Positions 6,906-16,406 are shown, counted from the stretch's first letter. The stretch: 64,000 nucleotides of DNA from Geodermatophilus marinus (GCF_003428645.1 NZ_QVQH01000001.1:1-64000), one strand, 5' to 3'. Translations and numbers: made by a program. Notes: a model not told the origin generated them from the sequence alone.

Positions 6906-8720
6906 GTGACCTCAGTGGCCACCCCCGGTCTGGACAACGCCCCCACCACGCACGCCCGGCTGCTGGCCTGGGTCCGGGAGATGGCCGAGCTGACCACCCC
7001 CGACCGCGTGGTCTGGGTGGACGGCAGCGACGAGGAGTGGGAGCGCCTCACCCAGCAGCTCGTCGACGCCGGCACGTTCACCCGCCTGGCGAGGAAGCCC
7101 AACTCCTTCTGGTGCGCCTCCGACCCCAGCGACGTCGCCCGGGTCGAGGACCGCACCTTCATCTGCTCGGTCGACGAGGCCGACGCGGGGCCCACCAACA
7201 ACTGGATGGACCCGGGCGAGATGAAGTCGATCATGACCGAGCTCTACCGCGGGTGCATGCGCGGCCGGACGATGTACGTCATCCCGTTCTGCATGGGCCC
7301 GGTCGAGGCCGAGAACCCGATGTTCGGCGTGGAGCTGACCGACTCGGAGTACGTCGTCGTCTCGATGCGGGTCATGGCCCGCATCGGCAGCGCGATCCTC
7401 GAGGCGATGGGCACCGACCGGTCGTTCGTGCCGGCGATGCACTCGCTCGGCGCCCCGCTCGAGGCCGGTCAGCAGGACGTGCCCTGGCCCTGCAGCGACA
7501 CCAAGTACATCGTGCACTTCCCCGAGGAGCGGGCCATCTGGTCCTACGGCTCCGGCTACGGCGGCAACGCGCTGCTGGGGAAGAAGTGCTACTCCCTGCG
7601 CATCGCCTCGGTGATGGCCCGCGACGAGGGCTGGCTCGCCGAGCACATGCTGATCCTCAAGCTGACCAGCCCCCAGCAGAAGACCTACTACATCGCCGCG
7701 GCCTTCCCCTCGGCCTGCGGCAAGACCAACCTGGCGATGCTCGAGCCGACCATCCCGGGCTGGAAGGTCGAGACCCTCGGGGACGACATCGCCTGGATGC
7801 GCTTCGGCGAGGACGGCCGGCTCTACGCGCTCAACCCCGAGTTCGGGCTCTTCGGCGTCGCCCCCGGCACCGGCTGGGACACCAACCCCAACGCGATGCG
7901 CACCATCGACAAGGGCAACTCGGTCTTCACCAACGTCGCCCTCACCGACGACGGCGACATCTGGTGGGAGGGCATGACCGACGAGCCGCCGGCGCACCTC
8001 ACCGACTGGAAGGGCCGGGACTGGACGCCGGACTCCGACGAGCCCTCGTCCCACCCGAACAGCCGCTTCTGCACGCCGATCACCCAGTGCCCGATCCTCG
8101 CGCCCGAGTACGAGGACCCGAAGGGCGTGCCGATCTCGGCGATCCTCTTCGGCGGCCGGCGCAAGACCACCGTCCCCCTGGTCACCGAGGCCCGCGACTG
8201 GAACCACGGCGTCTTCATGGGGGCCACGCTGTCCTCGGAGACGACCGCGGCCGCCACCGGCGCGGTCGGCGTCGTCCGCCGCGACCCGTTCGCGATGCTG
8301 CCGTTCATCGGCTACAACGCCGGTGACTACTTCGGCCACTGGGTCGAGACCGGGAAGATGCACGACGCCGCGAAGCTGCCGCGCATCTTCTACGTGAACT
8401 GGTTCCGCCGCGACGAGGACGGCGGCTTCCTGTGGCCGGGCTTCGGCGAGAACAGCCGGGTGCTCAAGTGGGTCGTCGAGCGGCTCGAGGGCACCGCGGC
8501 GGCCGAGGAGACCGCGATCGGCCACGTGCCGACGCCGGACTCCCTCGACGTCTCCGGCCTCGACCTCTCCCGCGACCAGGTGGAGAAGGCGCTGGCCGTG
8601 GACGCCGACGAGTGGCGTGCCGAGGTCCCGCAGATCACCGAGTGGTTCGAGAAGTTCGGCGACAAGCTCCCCAGCACCATGTGGGACGAGCTGGAGATCC
8701 TCAAGCACCGGCTCGGCTGA
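6906..8720 (+). CDS. pckG: Phosphoenolpyruvate carboxykinase (GTP)
   Basis: 604 aa, full length for the GTP-dependent family. It catalyses oxaloacetate + GTP to PEP + GDP + CO2, the entry step of gluconeogenesis. Visible features are the P-loop FPSACGKTN around 267-275 with the reactive Cys271, the substrate loop [19 protein letters not shown] (214-232) and the [12 protein letters not shown] nucleotide-binding segment. The GTG start is preceded by GGAG. It is monocistronic, with an unusually long upstream region carrying two dyads. It is followed directly by one of the 3'-repeat elements and then a strong hairpin. It fits the window's fatty-acid and keto-acid degradation genes, whose carbon must return to sugars through PEP. 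Confidence 0.98.
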   Translation: MTSVATPGLDNAPTTHARLLAWVREMAELTTPDRVVWVDGSDEEWERLTQQLVDAGTFTRLARKPNSFWCASDPSDVARVEDRTFICSVDEADAGPTNNWMDPGEMKSIMTELYRGCMRGRTMYVIPFCMGPVEAENPMFGVELTDSEYVVVSMRVMARIGSAILEAMGTDRSFVPAMHSLGAPLEAGQQDVPWPCSDTKYIVHFPEERAIWSYGSGYGGNALLGKKCYSLRIASVMARDEGWLAEHMLILKLTSPQQKTYYIAAAFPSACGKTNLAMLEPTIPGWKVETLGDDIAWMRFGEDGRLYALNPEFGLFGVAPGTGWDTNPNAMRTIDKGNSVFTNVALTDDGDIWWEGMTDEPPAHLTDWKGRDWTPDSDEPSSHPNSRFCTPITQCPILAPEYEDPKGVPISAILFGGRRKTTVPLVTEARDWNHGVFMGATLSSETTAAATGAVGVVRRDPFAMLPFIGYNAGDYFGHWVETGKMHDAAKLPRIFYVNWFRRDEDGGFLWPGFGENSRVLKWVVERLEGTAAAEETAIGHVPTPDSLDVSGLDLSRDQVEKALAVDADEWRAEVPQITEWFEKFGDKLPSTMWDELEILKHRLG

Positions 8721-8723
8721 AAG

Positions 8724-8780
8724 AGGACCACCCTTCCCCCCACGCCTCGCACGCTCGGCGCGGGCCCCTGACGGGTGGCC
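8724..8780 (+). repeat. 3'-UTR hairpin repeat, copy after pckG
   Basis: It starts three bases after the pckG stop with AGGACC, then arm CCACCC, core CCCCCCACGCCTCGCACG-CTCGGCGCGGG, and closing arm GGGTGG. The core matches copies after the E2 gene (26556), after the SRPBCC gene (28385 array) and near 58561. The arms differ from copy to copy yet stay complementary. Confidence 0.7.
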
Positions 8781-8819
8781 GACCCTGGGAGGGGGGCGCT
8801 CCGGCAGCTCGGCAGGCTC

Positions 8820-8859
8820 GGGGCCCCGCACCGGTCAACGGCGACCGGGGCGGGGCCCC
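8820..8859. terminator. Strong hairpin terminator after pckG
   Basis: GGGGCCCCG (8820-8828) pairs with CGGGGCCCC (8851-8859). Inside, CCGGT pairs with ACCGG. A second small perfect dyad (GCGGCAC/GTGCCGC) lies at 8878-8893. Confidence 0.7.
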
Positions 8860-8983
8860 GTCACGTCCGGGCCCCGTGCGGCACCCGTGCCGCGGCCCGC
8901 GTCCCGACCGGCCCGGGTGGCGCAGGTCGGTTAGCGTGGCCGGGCGTACGCACGCTCCCTCCACCTGAGACGACAGGTCCCTC

Positions 8984-10198
8984 GTGCCCAACCCGTACCT
9001 CCACGTGCTGCGCACGCCACACGCGCTGCCGATGGTGCTCGCCGCCTTCGTCGGGCGGCTCCCGCTGTCCATGGTGGGCCTGGGCTCGGTGCTGCTGATC
9101 GCCTCCGAGACCGGCTCCTACGGCTTCGGCGGTGCGGTCGCCGCCACCGGGGCCGTCACCACCGCGGTCTCCGGGCCGCTCATCGGCCGCTGGGCCGACA
9201 CCCACGGGCAGCGCCGCACCCTGCTGCCGGTGGTGGCCGTCTTCGTCGCCGCCGGCTGCGTGTTCCTGCCGGCGGTCAAGAACGACTGGCCGACCTGGAC
9301 CGTCTTCGCCTCCGCGGGGGTGGCCGGCGCCTGCATCCCGCCGGTGGCCTCCATGATCCGGGTCCGCTGGACCCACCTGCTGCGCGGGACGCACCGGCTG
9401 CCCACCGCCCTGGCCATGGAATCGGTGGTCGACGAGTTCGTCTTCATCGTCGGCCCGGTCCTGGTCACCTTCCTGTCCACCACCGGGCACGCGACCTCCG
9501 GCGTGGTCACCGCGTTCGTGCTCGCCGTCGTCGGCAGCCTGCTGTTCGCCGCGCAGGGCCGCACCGAGCCGCCCCCGCACGGGCACGAGGCCCGGTCCGG
9601 CCCCCGCGCGATCCGCAGCCCGGGGATCCGCGTGCTGTTCGTCGTGGGTGCCGCGGTCGGCGCGGTCCTCGGCACCCTGGAGATCGCGCTGGTGGCCTTC
9701 GCCGACGAGAGCGGCGCGATGTCGCTGTCCGGGGTGCTCATCGCCGCGCTGGCCGTCGGGTCGATGGCCAGCGGCATCGGCTGGGGCAGCGTGCACTGGC
9801 GGCACCCGCTGCGGCAGCGGCTGTCGGTGGCCCTCGTCCTGCTGACCGTGCTCAGCCTCCCGCTGCTGTTCGTCGGGAACGTCTGGGCGATGATCCCCTT
9901 CGTGGTCGTCGCCGGCGTGGCCGTCTCCCCGTCGCTCATCAGCTCCTTCACCCTCGCCGAGCTCCTGGTCCCGCGGTCGGCGACCACCGAGGCGTTCACC
10001 TGGATCGGGACCGCCCTGGGCCTCGGCGTGGCCGTCGGCGCCTCCCTGGCCGGTTGGGTGGTCGACACGGCCGGGGCCAACGCGGCGTTCACGGTCGCGA
10101 CCGTCGCCGCGGCGGTGGCCGCCGTCGTGGTCGCCTCCTGCCAGCGCCTCCTGCACGTGCCCGCCGAGCACGCGGCCGCCCCGGCGATGGCGCGGTGA
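8984..10198 (+). CDS. MFS transporter
   Basis: 404 aa, about twelve membrane segments. A motif A-like loop (GRWADTHGQRRTLLPVV) follows TM2, and an ESVVDEFVFIVGP segment in TM5 resembles motif C-type drug exporters. The substrate is unknown. GTG start with a weak AGG ribosome binding site. Its stop overlaps the start of the rhodanese gene (GTGA), which in turn overlaps the acVLRF1 gene, forming a tight three-gene operon. An odd companion for translation-rescue genes; it may export a compound that stalls ribosomes, but that is speculation. Confidence 0.87.
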   Translation: MPNPYLHVLRTPHALPMVLAAFVGRLPLSMVGLGSVLLIASETGSYGFGGAVAATGAVTTAVSGPLIGRWADTHGQRRTLLPVVAVFVAAGCVFLPAVKNDWPTWTVFASAGVAGACIPPVASMIRVRWTHLLRGTHRLPTALAMESVVDEFVFIVGPVLVTFLSTTGHATSGVVTAFVLAVVGSLLFAAQGRTEPPPHGHEARSGPRAIRSPGIRVLFVVGAAVGAVLGTLEIALVAFADESGAMSLSGVLIAALAVGSMASGIGWGSVHWRHPLRQRLSVALVLLTVLSLPLLFVGNVWAMIPFVVVAGVAVSPSLISSFTLAELLVPRSATTEAFTWIGTALGLGVAVGASLAGWVVDTAGANAAFTVATVAAAVAAVVVASCQRLLHVPAEHAAAPAMAR

Positions 10199-10638
10199 GG
10201 GCCGACGGGGGGGCGCCGGTCGGCCCCGGGCGCCCCGACGGGACCCGCACGATCGCCGAGGTGCTGGCCGAGGCCCGCAGCCGGATCCACCGCCTCGAGC
10301 CCGCCGAGGCCGCCGCCCGGGCCGCGGCGGGGGCCGTGCTGGTCGACACCCGGACCGGCGACCAGCGCGCCGCCGACGGGACCGTCCCCGGCGCGCTGGT
10401 CGTGGAGCGCAACCACCTCGAGTGGCGGTTCGACCCGGACAGCGACGCGCGGCTGCCCGAGGCCACCGGCCACGACGTCGAGGTCGTCCTGCTCTGCGAC
10501 GAGGGCTACTCCTCCAGCCTGGCGGCGGACTCGCTGCGCGCCCTCGGCCTGCGGCGGGCGGCCGACGTCATCGGCGGCTTCCAGGCCTGGCGGGCCGCCG
10601 GGCTGCCCGTGACCCCGGGCGGCGCGGCCGGCCGGTGA
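10195..10638 (+). CDS. Rhodanese-domain protein (possible sulfurtransferase)
   Basis: 147 aa, single rhodanese-like domain (about 35-140). The CH2A-like VLVDTRTGDQRAADGTVPGA and the active-site loop LLCDEGYSSSLAA with Cys101 are present. The loop lacks the classic C-x4-R arrangement, so sulfur-donor specificity is unclear. The GTG start overlaps the MFS stop and its own stop overlaps the next GTG, so all three are translationally coupled. Rhodanese proteins next to tRNA- or ribosome-linked genes often act in sulfur relay, but here that is only suggested by context. Confidence 0.88.
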   Translation: MRADGGAPVGPGRPDGTRTIAEVLAEARSRIHRLEPAEAAARAAAGAVLVDTRTGDQRAADGTVPGALVVERNHLEWRFDPDSDARLPEATGHDVEVVLLCDEGYSSSLAADSLRALGLRRAADVIGGFQAWRAAGLPVTPGGAAGR

Positions 10639-11303
10639 CCCGGCCCCGCCCGCTGGCCGGGGGTGGCCGCCGGCTCGGCGTCGCCCCCGAACGGCTCGCG
10701 CGCTGGCTCGACGGCGTCGCCGCCCGGCACGGCGCCCTCACCGCCGTCGCCGAGGACGCCGGCACGGTGCGCGCCGCGTGCGCCGACGGCACCGCCGTCA
10801 CCCTCCGCGCGCCGTTCCCGTGGACCCCCGGGCCGGCGCTGCTGACGACCTTCACCGCGCAGGCCCGCGCCCCCCGGCGGGCGGGGGTGCTGCTGGTCCG
10901 GCGGGGGCGGTGGGCCGTCGGCGTGGTGGACGGCCCGGAGCTGGTCGCCTCGAAGGTGGGCTCCCGGCAGGTGCAGGGCCGCACCGCGGCCGGCGGCTGG
11001 AGCCAGCAGCGCTACGCGCGCCGGCGGGCGCACCAGGCCGACGCGGTGGTCGGGGCGGCGGCCGACACCGCTGCCCGCGTGCTGCTGCCGCACGCGGGGG
11101 AGCTGGCGGGCCTGTTCACCGGTGGCGACCGCGGCCTGGTCGACGCCGTCCTCGCCGACCCCCGCCTGCGGCCGCTGGCCGAGCGCCGGGCCGGCCGCGC
11201 CCTGGACGTCGGGGAGCCCACGAAGGCCGTCCTGCTCTCCACCCCCGCGCTGGTGCGGGCGGTCGAGGTGACCGTGGTCGAACCCGGCGACCGCCCGGGC
11301 TGA
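10635..11303 (+). CDS. acVLRF1-type release factor / peptidyl-tRNA hydrolase
   Basis: 222 aa, an actinobacterial member of the Vms1-like release factor (VLRF1/baeRF) superfamily. The diagnostic loop GSRQVQGRTAAGGWSQQR lies at about 109-126, the position of the GGQ-equivalent Gln of eRF1-like hydrolases (Gln124/Gln125). Family members are proposed to cleave peptidyl-tRNA on stalled large subunits. The C-terminal half (PLAERRAGRALDVGEPTKAVL) matches the usual family tail. The GTG start overlaps the rhodanese stop. No terminator follows; the next gene starts 158 bp on. Function rests on family knowledge; nothing in the window tests it. Confidence 0.85.
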   Translation: MTRPRPLAGGGRRLGVAPERLARWLDGVAARHGALTAVAEDAGTVRAACADGTAVTLRAPFPWTPGPALLTTFTAQARAPRRAGVLLVRRGRWAVGVVDGPELVASKVGSRQVQGRTAAGGWSQQRYARRRAHQADAVVGAAADTAARVLLPHAGELAGLFTGGDRGLVDAVLADPRLRPLAERRAGRALDVGEPTKAVLLSTPALVRAVEVTVVEPGDRPG

Positions 11304-11460
11304 CCGGCACCTCGGCGCCGGCGGCCCGGAGCAGCACCGACCGCACCGCGGAGTGACCGGCACCTCACGGTCGTGCAACGGCTGACCGGGGCTGCGGCGC
11401 GGGTGGTTGTGCCCTGGGGGGTTCCCTGTTCAGGTGGGGGCCGCCACGGAGGGAGGCAGA

Positions 11461-13983
11461 TTGGACCTGCGCACGGACGCACGGGTCAGGACGGTGGGCA
11501 AGCTCGCGGCGACGGTGGTCGCCGCCGGCCTCCTCGTCGCGGGGCTCCTCTTCCCGTGGGTGGGCGGTCCCCTCTCGGTCGCCCAGCAGTCGACCAGCCT
11601 GCTCGGGGACCTCCCCGCCGAGCTGACCGTCGACCCGCCGCCTCCCAACACGGTGCTGCTCGCGGCCGACGGCGAGCCGATCACCTACTTCTACGACGAG
11701 AACCGGGACCCGGTCGGCGGCGACGAGATCGCCCCCGTCATGAAGGAGGCGATGGTCGCCATCGAGGACGCGCGCTTCTTCGGCCACCACGGCCTCGACG
11801 TCCAGGGCACCCTGCGCGCGCTGGTCACCAACCTGGCCGCCGGCGGCGTGGAGGAGGGCGGCTCGACGCTCACCCAGCAGCTGGTCAAGCAGACCCTGCT
11901 GCAGACCGCCGAGACCCCGGAGGAACGGCGCGCGGCGACCGAGCAGACCGTGGGCCGCAAGCTGCGCGAGGCCCGGGTCGCGCTGGCGCTCGAGGACGTC
12001 TACAGCAAGGACGAGATCCTCACCCGCTACCTCAACATCGTCTACTTCGGGCAGAACGCCTACGGCGTGCAGCCGGCCGCGCGGGCCTTCTTCGGCGTCG
12101 ACGCCGCGGACCTCACCCTGACCCAGGCCGCGCTGCTGGCCGGGCTGGCGCAGAGCCCCACCTCGGACGACCCGTTCACCAACCCCGAGGCGGCCACCGA
12201 CCGGCGCGACGAGGTCCTCTCCCGGATGGCCGAGCAGGGCTACATCAGCGCCGACGAGGCCGCCGCCGCGCAGGCGAGCCCGCTCGGGCTGTCCCCGGGC
12301 CCGGCCCCGCCGCGCGGCTGCGTGGAGGCCACGGTCGGCCCGTTCGTCTGCGACTTCGTGCAGCGCTACCTCGTCCAGGAGCTGGGCCTGACCCAGGAGG
12401 ACCTCGACAACGGCGGCTACGTCGTCCAGACCACCCTGGACGTCGACCTGCAGCGCGCCGGGGACGCCGCGGTGCTGGGCAGCCTCCCCATGGGCGACTC
12501 GCTGGCCGGCATGTTCACCGCCGTGGAGCCGGGCACCGGGCACCTGCTGGCGATGAGCGTCAACCGGGTGTTCGGCTACGACCGGGCCGACCCGGCGCAG
12601 GAGTCCTACAACCTCAACGTGGCGCCGAGCCAGGGCTCGGGGTCCACCTACAAGGTCTTCGTCGCGGCGGCGGCGCTGGCCCGCGGCTACTCCAGCACCT
12701 ACACGCTCACCACCTCCGACCCCTACGTCTCGCGGGTCTACCGCGACGGCAGCGGCCCCTACGACGTGGAGAACGCCGGCGCCTACCGCTCCACGCTGGA
12801 CCTCACGACCGCCCTGTACCAGTCGTCGAACACCTACTTCCTCGCCCTGGAGGACGCCCTCGGCAGCGTGGAGGACCCGGTGCGGATGGCCGAGGCGATG
12901 GGCCTGTTCCAGTTCAACGACCCCGCCCTGCCGCAGCGGATCATCGACGAGAACCGCGGGTCGTTCACCTTCGGTTCGGAGGCGACGAGCCCGCTCGGGC
13001 TGGCCAGCGCCTACTCCACGCTGGCCGCGAGCGGGACCCGGTGCGACGTCGTCCCGGTGACCGCCGTCCTCGACCAGCACGGCGACCCCGCGGTCGGCCC
13101 GGACGGCGAGCCGCTGGCCCTCGGCGACCGCTGCACGCCCGAGGCGATCCCGCCGGGTGTGGCGACCACGCTGAACCAGATGTTGCGCAAGGACGTCGAG
13201 CCCGGCTTCCCGGGGCAGACGGGCCGGCGGGCCTACGTCCCGGGCCACCAGATCGCCGGCAAGACCGGGACCTCGCAGGACAACTACTCGGTGGCCTTCG
13301 TCGGGTACACGCCGGAGATCGCGGCCAGCGTCATGGTCCTCAACCCCAAGCGCAACGAGGACGTCGGCGGCTTCGGCGGCGGCAAGGGGGCGACCATCTG
13401 GCGCGACGCGATGGCGCCGGTGCTCGAGACCCGGGGCAGCGGCGAGTTCCCGCCCGCCGACCCGGTGGTGGAGAACGGCAACACGCGCCCGGTGCCCGGC
13501 TGCTCCTCGGTGCGGGCCTGCCAGGCGGCGCTGACCGACGCGGGTTTCGGGCACACCACGGTGCGCGTCGACAGCAGCCGGTCGGCGGGGACCTTCCTCG
13601 GCACCAGCCCGTCCCGCGGCGGGCGGGCGGTGCCCGGCCAGGTCGTGACCATCCTGGTGAGCAACGGGTCCGACTACGTCCCGCCGCCGCCCCCGCCCCC
13701 CGAGCCCGAGCCCGAGCCCGAGCCCCCGGCCACCGCGCCGGAGGAACCCGCCGGACCGCCGGCCGAGGAGCCGGCCCCGGCGCCGGCGCCGGAACGGCCG
13801 GCCGATCCGCCGGCCGACGGCGGCCCGCCGGACGAGGGGCCGCCGGCCGAGCCGCCGCCCGAGGGCGGCCCCCCCGCCGGCGGGGCGCCCGAGCCCGCAC
13901 CGGCCGAGCCCCCTCCCCCCGGGCCGGCGCCGGCCGAGCCCGCACCGCCCGCGCCCGCGCCGGGGCCGCCGCCCGGGGGCTGA
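11461..13983 (+). CDS. Bifunctional penicillin-binding protein with PASTA domain
   Basis: 840 aa class A PBP, membrane anchored and acting outside the membrane. The TTG start is chosen because GGAGGGAGG lies five bases upstream; longer frames have none. TM helix about 12-34. GT51 glycosyltransferase: EDARFFGHHGLD (Glu102), GGSTLTQQLVKQ, RKLREARVALALE. Transpeptidase: SxxK serine Ser395 (STYK), SSN at 455-457, KTGTS from 601. One PASTA domain lies at about 678-738. The last ~100 residues are an extreme Pro/Glu/Ala tail. It polymerises and crosslinks peptidoglycan; the PASTA module suggests muropeptide or lipid II sensing. Unusual: the whole tail overlaps, antisense, the C-terminal coding region of the convergent YihY gene. 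Confidence 0.95.
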   Translation: MDLRTDARVRTVGKLAATVVAAGLLVAGLLFPWVGGPLSVAQQSTSLLGDLPAELTVDPPPPNTVLLAADGEPITYFYDENRDPVGGDEIAPVMKEAMVAIEDARFFGHHGLDVQGTLRALVTNLAAGGVEEGGSTLTQQLVKQTLLQTAETPEERRAATEQTVGRKLREARVALALEDVYSKDEILTRYLNIVYFGQNAYGVQPAARAFFGVDAADLTLTQAALLAGLAQSPTSDDPFTNPEAATDRRDEVLSRMAEQGYISADEAAAAQASPLGLSPGPAPPRGCVEATVGPFVCDFVQRYLVQELGLTQEDLDNGGYVVQTTLDVDLQRAGDAAVLGSLPMGDSLAGMFTAVEPGTGHLLAMSVNRVFGYDRADPAQESYNLNVAPSQGSGSTYKVFVAAAALARGYSSTYTLTTSDPYVSRVYRDGSGPYDVENAGAYRSTLDLTTALYQSSNTYFLALEDALGSVEDPVRMAEAMGLFQFNDPALPQRIIDENRGSFTFGSEATSPLGLASAYSTLAASGTRCDVVPVTAVLDQHGDPAVGPDGEPLALGDRCTPEAIPPGVATTLNQMLRKDVEPGFPGQTGRRAYVPGHQIAGKTGTSQDNYSVAFVGYTPEIAASVMVLNPKRNEDVGGFGGGKGATIWRDAMAPVLETRGSGEFPPADPVVENGNTRPVPGCSSVRACQAALTDAGFGHTTVRVDSSRSAGTFLGTSPSRGGRAVPGQVVTILVSNGSDYVPPPPPPPEPEPEPEPPATAPEEPAGPPAEEPAPAPAPERPADPPADGGPPDEGPPAEPPPEGGPPAGGAPEPAPAEPPPPGPAPAEPAPPAPAPGPPPGG

Positions 13984-14822
13984 CCGGAGCGGAGCCGCTC
14001 GTCGAGGGCCTGGGTGAGCAGCCACCCGCCGATCACGACCAGGTGGAGCAGCCAGAGCCACAGGCTGATCGCCACCACGGCGCCGACGACGTCCAGCCCG
14101 CCGAACGGCGCGCCGAGGGCCAGCGGCAGCGCGAGGAAGAGCACGAAGCCCTGCAGGAAGCCGGACAGGCAGGCGGCGGTGAACAGGACGCCGCAGAGCA
14201 GTGCCGTCCACCGGACCCGGCCGGCCGCGACCACCGCGTACCCCCAGAGCAGCGGCACGGTGAGCACGAACAGCACCGAGTAGTAGCCGAGCGCCAGGCT
14301 GCCCAGGGTGCGGTCCTGCTCCTGCAGGGCGGCCATCGCGGCGGCGGCGAGCAGGAGGGGGTACAGCAGCAGGGGGAAGGCGCCGACCAGGGGCAGCGCG
14401 AGCAGCCGGCCCCGCCACCCGGTCAGGGTGTCCCGGCGGGTCGTGAAGCGCAGCAGCGCGCGACGCAGCCCCTCCCCGTAGAGGGACAGCGGCAGCAGGG
14501 CGAGGGCGAAGGCCACCAGATCCAGGCCGACGCCGGCGTCGGCGAGCGCGCGCAGCGCCTGGGGGGCGCCGAGCTGGTCCGGCAGCACCTCGGCGAGCCG
14601 GTCGGAGAGCACCCGGACCCGCGCCGGGGAGGTGACGAGGGCGGTGAGCGAGAAGGCCACGAGCAGCAGGGGCACGACGGCGATGCCGGCGTAGAAGGTG
14701 AGCCCGGCGGCGATCAGGGCGAGGTCCCGCCCGTGCAACCGCGTCCGCACGCCGCGCAGCAGGCCCGCGGCCTCCGCGCGCAGCCGCCCCGGCCACCCGG
14801 CGCGCCGCCCGCCGCTCAGCAC
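13674..14822 (-). CDS. YihY/BrkB-family membrane protein with long Gly-rich tail
   Basis: 382 aa. The first ~280 residues form the YihY/virulence factor BrkB domain: LTFYAGIAVVPLLLVAF, six hydrophobic segments, and the conserved LYGEGLRRAL and LWLWLLHLVVIGGWLLTQ stretches. The remaining ~105 residues are a Gly/Ser/Ala/Pro low-complexity tail with no hydrophobics, encoded opposite the Pro-rich tail of the penicillin-binding protein. There is no in-frame stop before 13674. Its GTG start overlaps the stop of the upstream FAD oxidoreductase by 7 bp, so the two are coupled. The biochemical role of the family is unsettled (once annotated as RNase BN). Confidence 0.85.
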   Translation of the reverse strand: MLSGGRRAGWPGRLRAEAAGLLRGVRTRLHGRDLALIAAGLTFYAGIAVVPLLLVAFSLTALVTSPARVRVLSDRLAEVLPDQLGAPQALRALADAGVGLDLVAFALALLPLSLYGEGLRRALLRFTTRRDTLTGWRGRLLALPLVGAFPLLLYPLLLAAAAMAALQEQDRTLGSLALGYYSVLFVLTVPLLWGYAVVAAGRVRWTALLCGVLFTAACLSGFLQGFVLFLALPLALGAPFGGLDVVGAVVAISLWLWLLHLVVIGGWLLTQALDERLRSGQPPGGGPGAGAGGAGSAGAGPGGGGSAGAGSGAPPAGGPPSGGGSAGGPSSGGPPSAGGSAGRSGAGAGAGSSAGGPAGSSGAVAGGSGSGSGSGGGGGGGT

Positions 14823-16372
14823 CGCTCCAGCAGGTGCCGCGCGGCCGCGTACCCGCCCAGGCCGCTGACCGCCCCGCCGCGCACCGTCCCGCCGGAGGAG
14901 GCCGCGACCACGCGCGGGTGGTCGGTGGCCACGCCCCAGGTGCCCTCCTCCTCCACCGTGCCCGCCACCGGCCAGGCGAGGTCGCCGTGGAAGATGTGCC
15001 CGCCCGGCATCGCCAGCGACGCCTCCACGTCCAGCGGCGAGGCAGCCTGCAGGCAGGGCTCCCCGTCGGCGTCACGGGCCAGGCAGTCCAGCAGCGGCTC
15101 GGCCAGGTGGGCGTCGAGCTGGTCGACGACCCGGCGCACCGCCTCCCGGCGGGTGCCGACCGGGTCGGCCCGGAACAGCGCCGCGGGGGTGTGCAGGCCG
15201 AACAGCGTCAGGGTCTGGTGGCCGGCGGCGCGCTCGGCCGGGCCGAGCACCGACGGGTCGGACAGCGAGTGGCAGTACACCTCGAAGGGGATGACGTCCG
15301 GCAGCCGGCCCGCGGCGGCCTGGGCGTAGGCGGCGTCGAGCTGGGCGGCGGACTCGTCGACGTGGAAGGTGCCGGCGAAGGCCACCGCCGGGTCGACGCC
15401 CGAGCGCAGCCGGGGGAGCCGGGCCAGGACCATGTTGACCTTCAGCTGGGCCCCCTCGGTGCCGTCCGCGGGCGGCCGGCCCAGCAGCCGGTCCACCACC
15501 GCCGGGGCGGCCCCGCAGACGACGTGCGCGGCGTCCGCGGCGTGCTCGGCGCCGTCGTCGTCGGTCCAGTGCACCGTGACGCCGTCCCGCCGCGGGTCGA
15601 GGCGGGTGACCGTGGCGCGGGTGAGCAGCTCGGCGCCGGCCGCGCGCGCGGCGGCCGCCATCGCGCCGCTGACGGCGCCCATGCCCCCGACCGGCACCCG
15701 CCAGCGGCCGGTGCCGTTGCCCACCACGTGGTAGAGTAAGCACCGCCCCGCCGCGGACCCGGGGTCGTGGACGTCGGCGAACGTGCCGATCAGGCCGTCG
15801 GTGAGCGACACCCCGCGGACGACGTCGGAGGCCAGCTCGTCGGCGACCACGTCGGCCAGCGGCCGCTCGCGCAGGTCGTGCCACAGGCCCGGGTCGCGCA
15901 GCCGGCCGGCCAGCGCGCCCGGCGACAGGAGCGGCTCGGTGAGGGTCGGGGCGAGGTCCTCGGCCAGCGCGGCCACCCGGCCGTAGAACCGCCGCCAGCC
16001 GGCGAACTCGGCGTCGGACCCGGTCAGCGCGCGGAACGACGCCTCGGTCGCCGGGCCCTCGTCGCGCTCGACCAGCAGGCCGGGCCCCCCGGGGACGGCG
16101 GTGTAGGAGGCCACCGCGCGGTCGGCGAGGGTGATCTCCAGGTCCAGGTCGGCGACGATGCGGTCGGGCAGCAGGCTGACCAGGTACGAGTAGGCCGACA
16201 GCCGGACGTCGACGCCGGGGAAGACCTGGCGGCTGACGGCGGCGCCGCCCACCCGCTCGAGCCGCTCGAGCACCAGCACCGAGCGGCCCGCCCCCGCCAG
16301 GTAGGCCGCGGCGACCAGCCCGTTGTGCCCCGCCCCGACCACCACGGCGTCGTACCTGCTGCGCGCGTCCAC
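14816..16372 (-). CDS. NAD(P)/FAD-dependent oxidoreductase (phytoene desaturase-related)
   Basis: 518 aa. The N-terminal dinucleotide-binding motif VVVGAGHNGLVAAAYLA and the following LERLERVGGAAVS match the amine oxidase/phytoene desaturase-related superfamily. The C-terminal FAD contact region GGTVRGGAVSGLGGYAAAR is also present. The branch is the bacterial CrtI-like/PYROXD2-like group of unknown substrate, not a carotenoid cluster enzyme: no crt genes are nearby. The GTG start is set by the immediate VDARSRYDAVVVGAG beginning; the upstream reading frame is Pro/Ser noise. It is coupled to YihY downstream. Confidence 0.88.
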   Translation of the reverse strand: MDARSRYDAVVVGAGHNGLVAAAYLAGAGRSVLVLERLERVGGAAVSRQVFPGVDVRLSAYSYLVSLLPDRIVADLDLEITLADRAVASYTAVPGGPGLLVERDEGPATEASFRALTGSDAEFAGWRRFYGRVAALAEDLAPTLTEPLLSPGALAGRLRDPGLWHDLRERPLADVVADELASDVVRGVSLTDGLIGTFADVHDPGSAAGRCLLYHVVGNGTGRWRVPVGGMGAVSGAMAAAARAAGAELLTRATVTRLDPRRDGVTVHWTDDDGAEHAADAAHVVCGAAPAVVDRLLGRPPADGTEGAQLKVNMVLARLPRLRSGVDPAVAFAGTFHVDESAAQLDAAYAQAAAGRLPDVIPFEVYCHSLSDPSVLGPAERAAGHQTLTLFGLHTPAALFRADPVGTRREAVRRVVDQLDAHLAEPLLDCLARDADGEPCLQAASPLDVEASLAMPGGHIFHGDLAWPVAGTVEEEGTWGVATDHPRVVAASSGGTVRGGAVSGLGGYAAARHLLERC

Positions 16373-16406
16373 CGGCGGACCGTAGCCGTCCCTGCCCGGC
16401 AGGGGG

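Noticed and set aside
11365-15075. 1236-codon minus-strand open frame across the penicillin-binding protein and FAD oxidoreductase genes
   Set aside because: Composition is Arg/Gly/Ala/His without domains, while the other frames carry complete, motif-rich proteins. It is a GC-driven shadow.
14816-16372. Carotenoid desaturase (crtI) call
   Set aside because: It shares the FAD fold but has no carotenoid genes around it and belongs to the broad related group; a specific crtI label is not supported.
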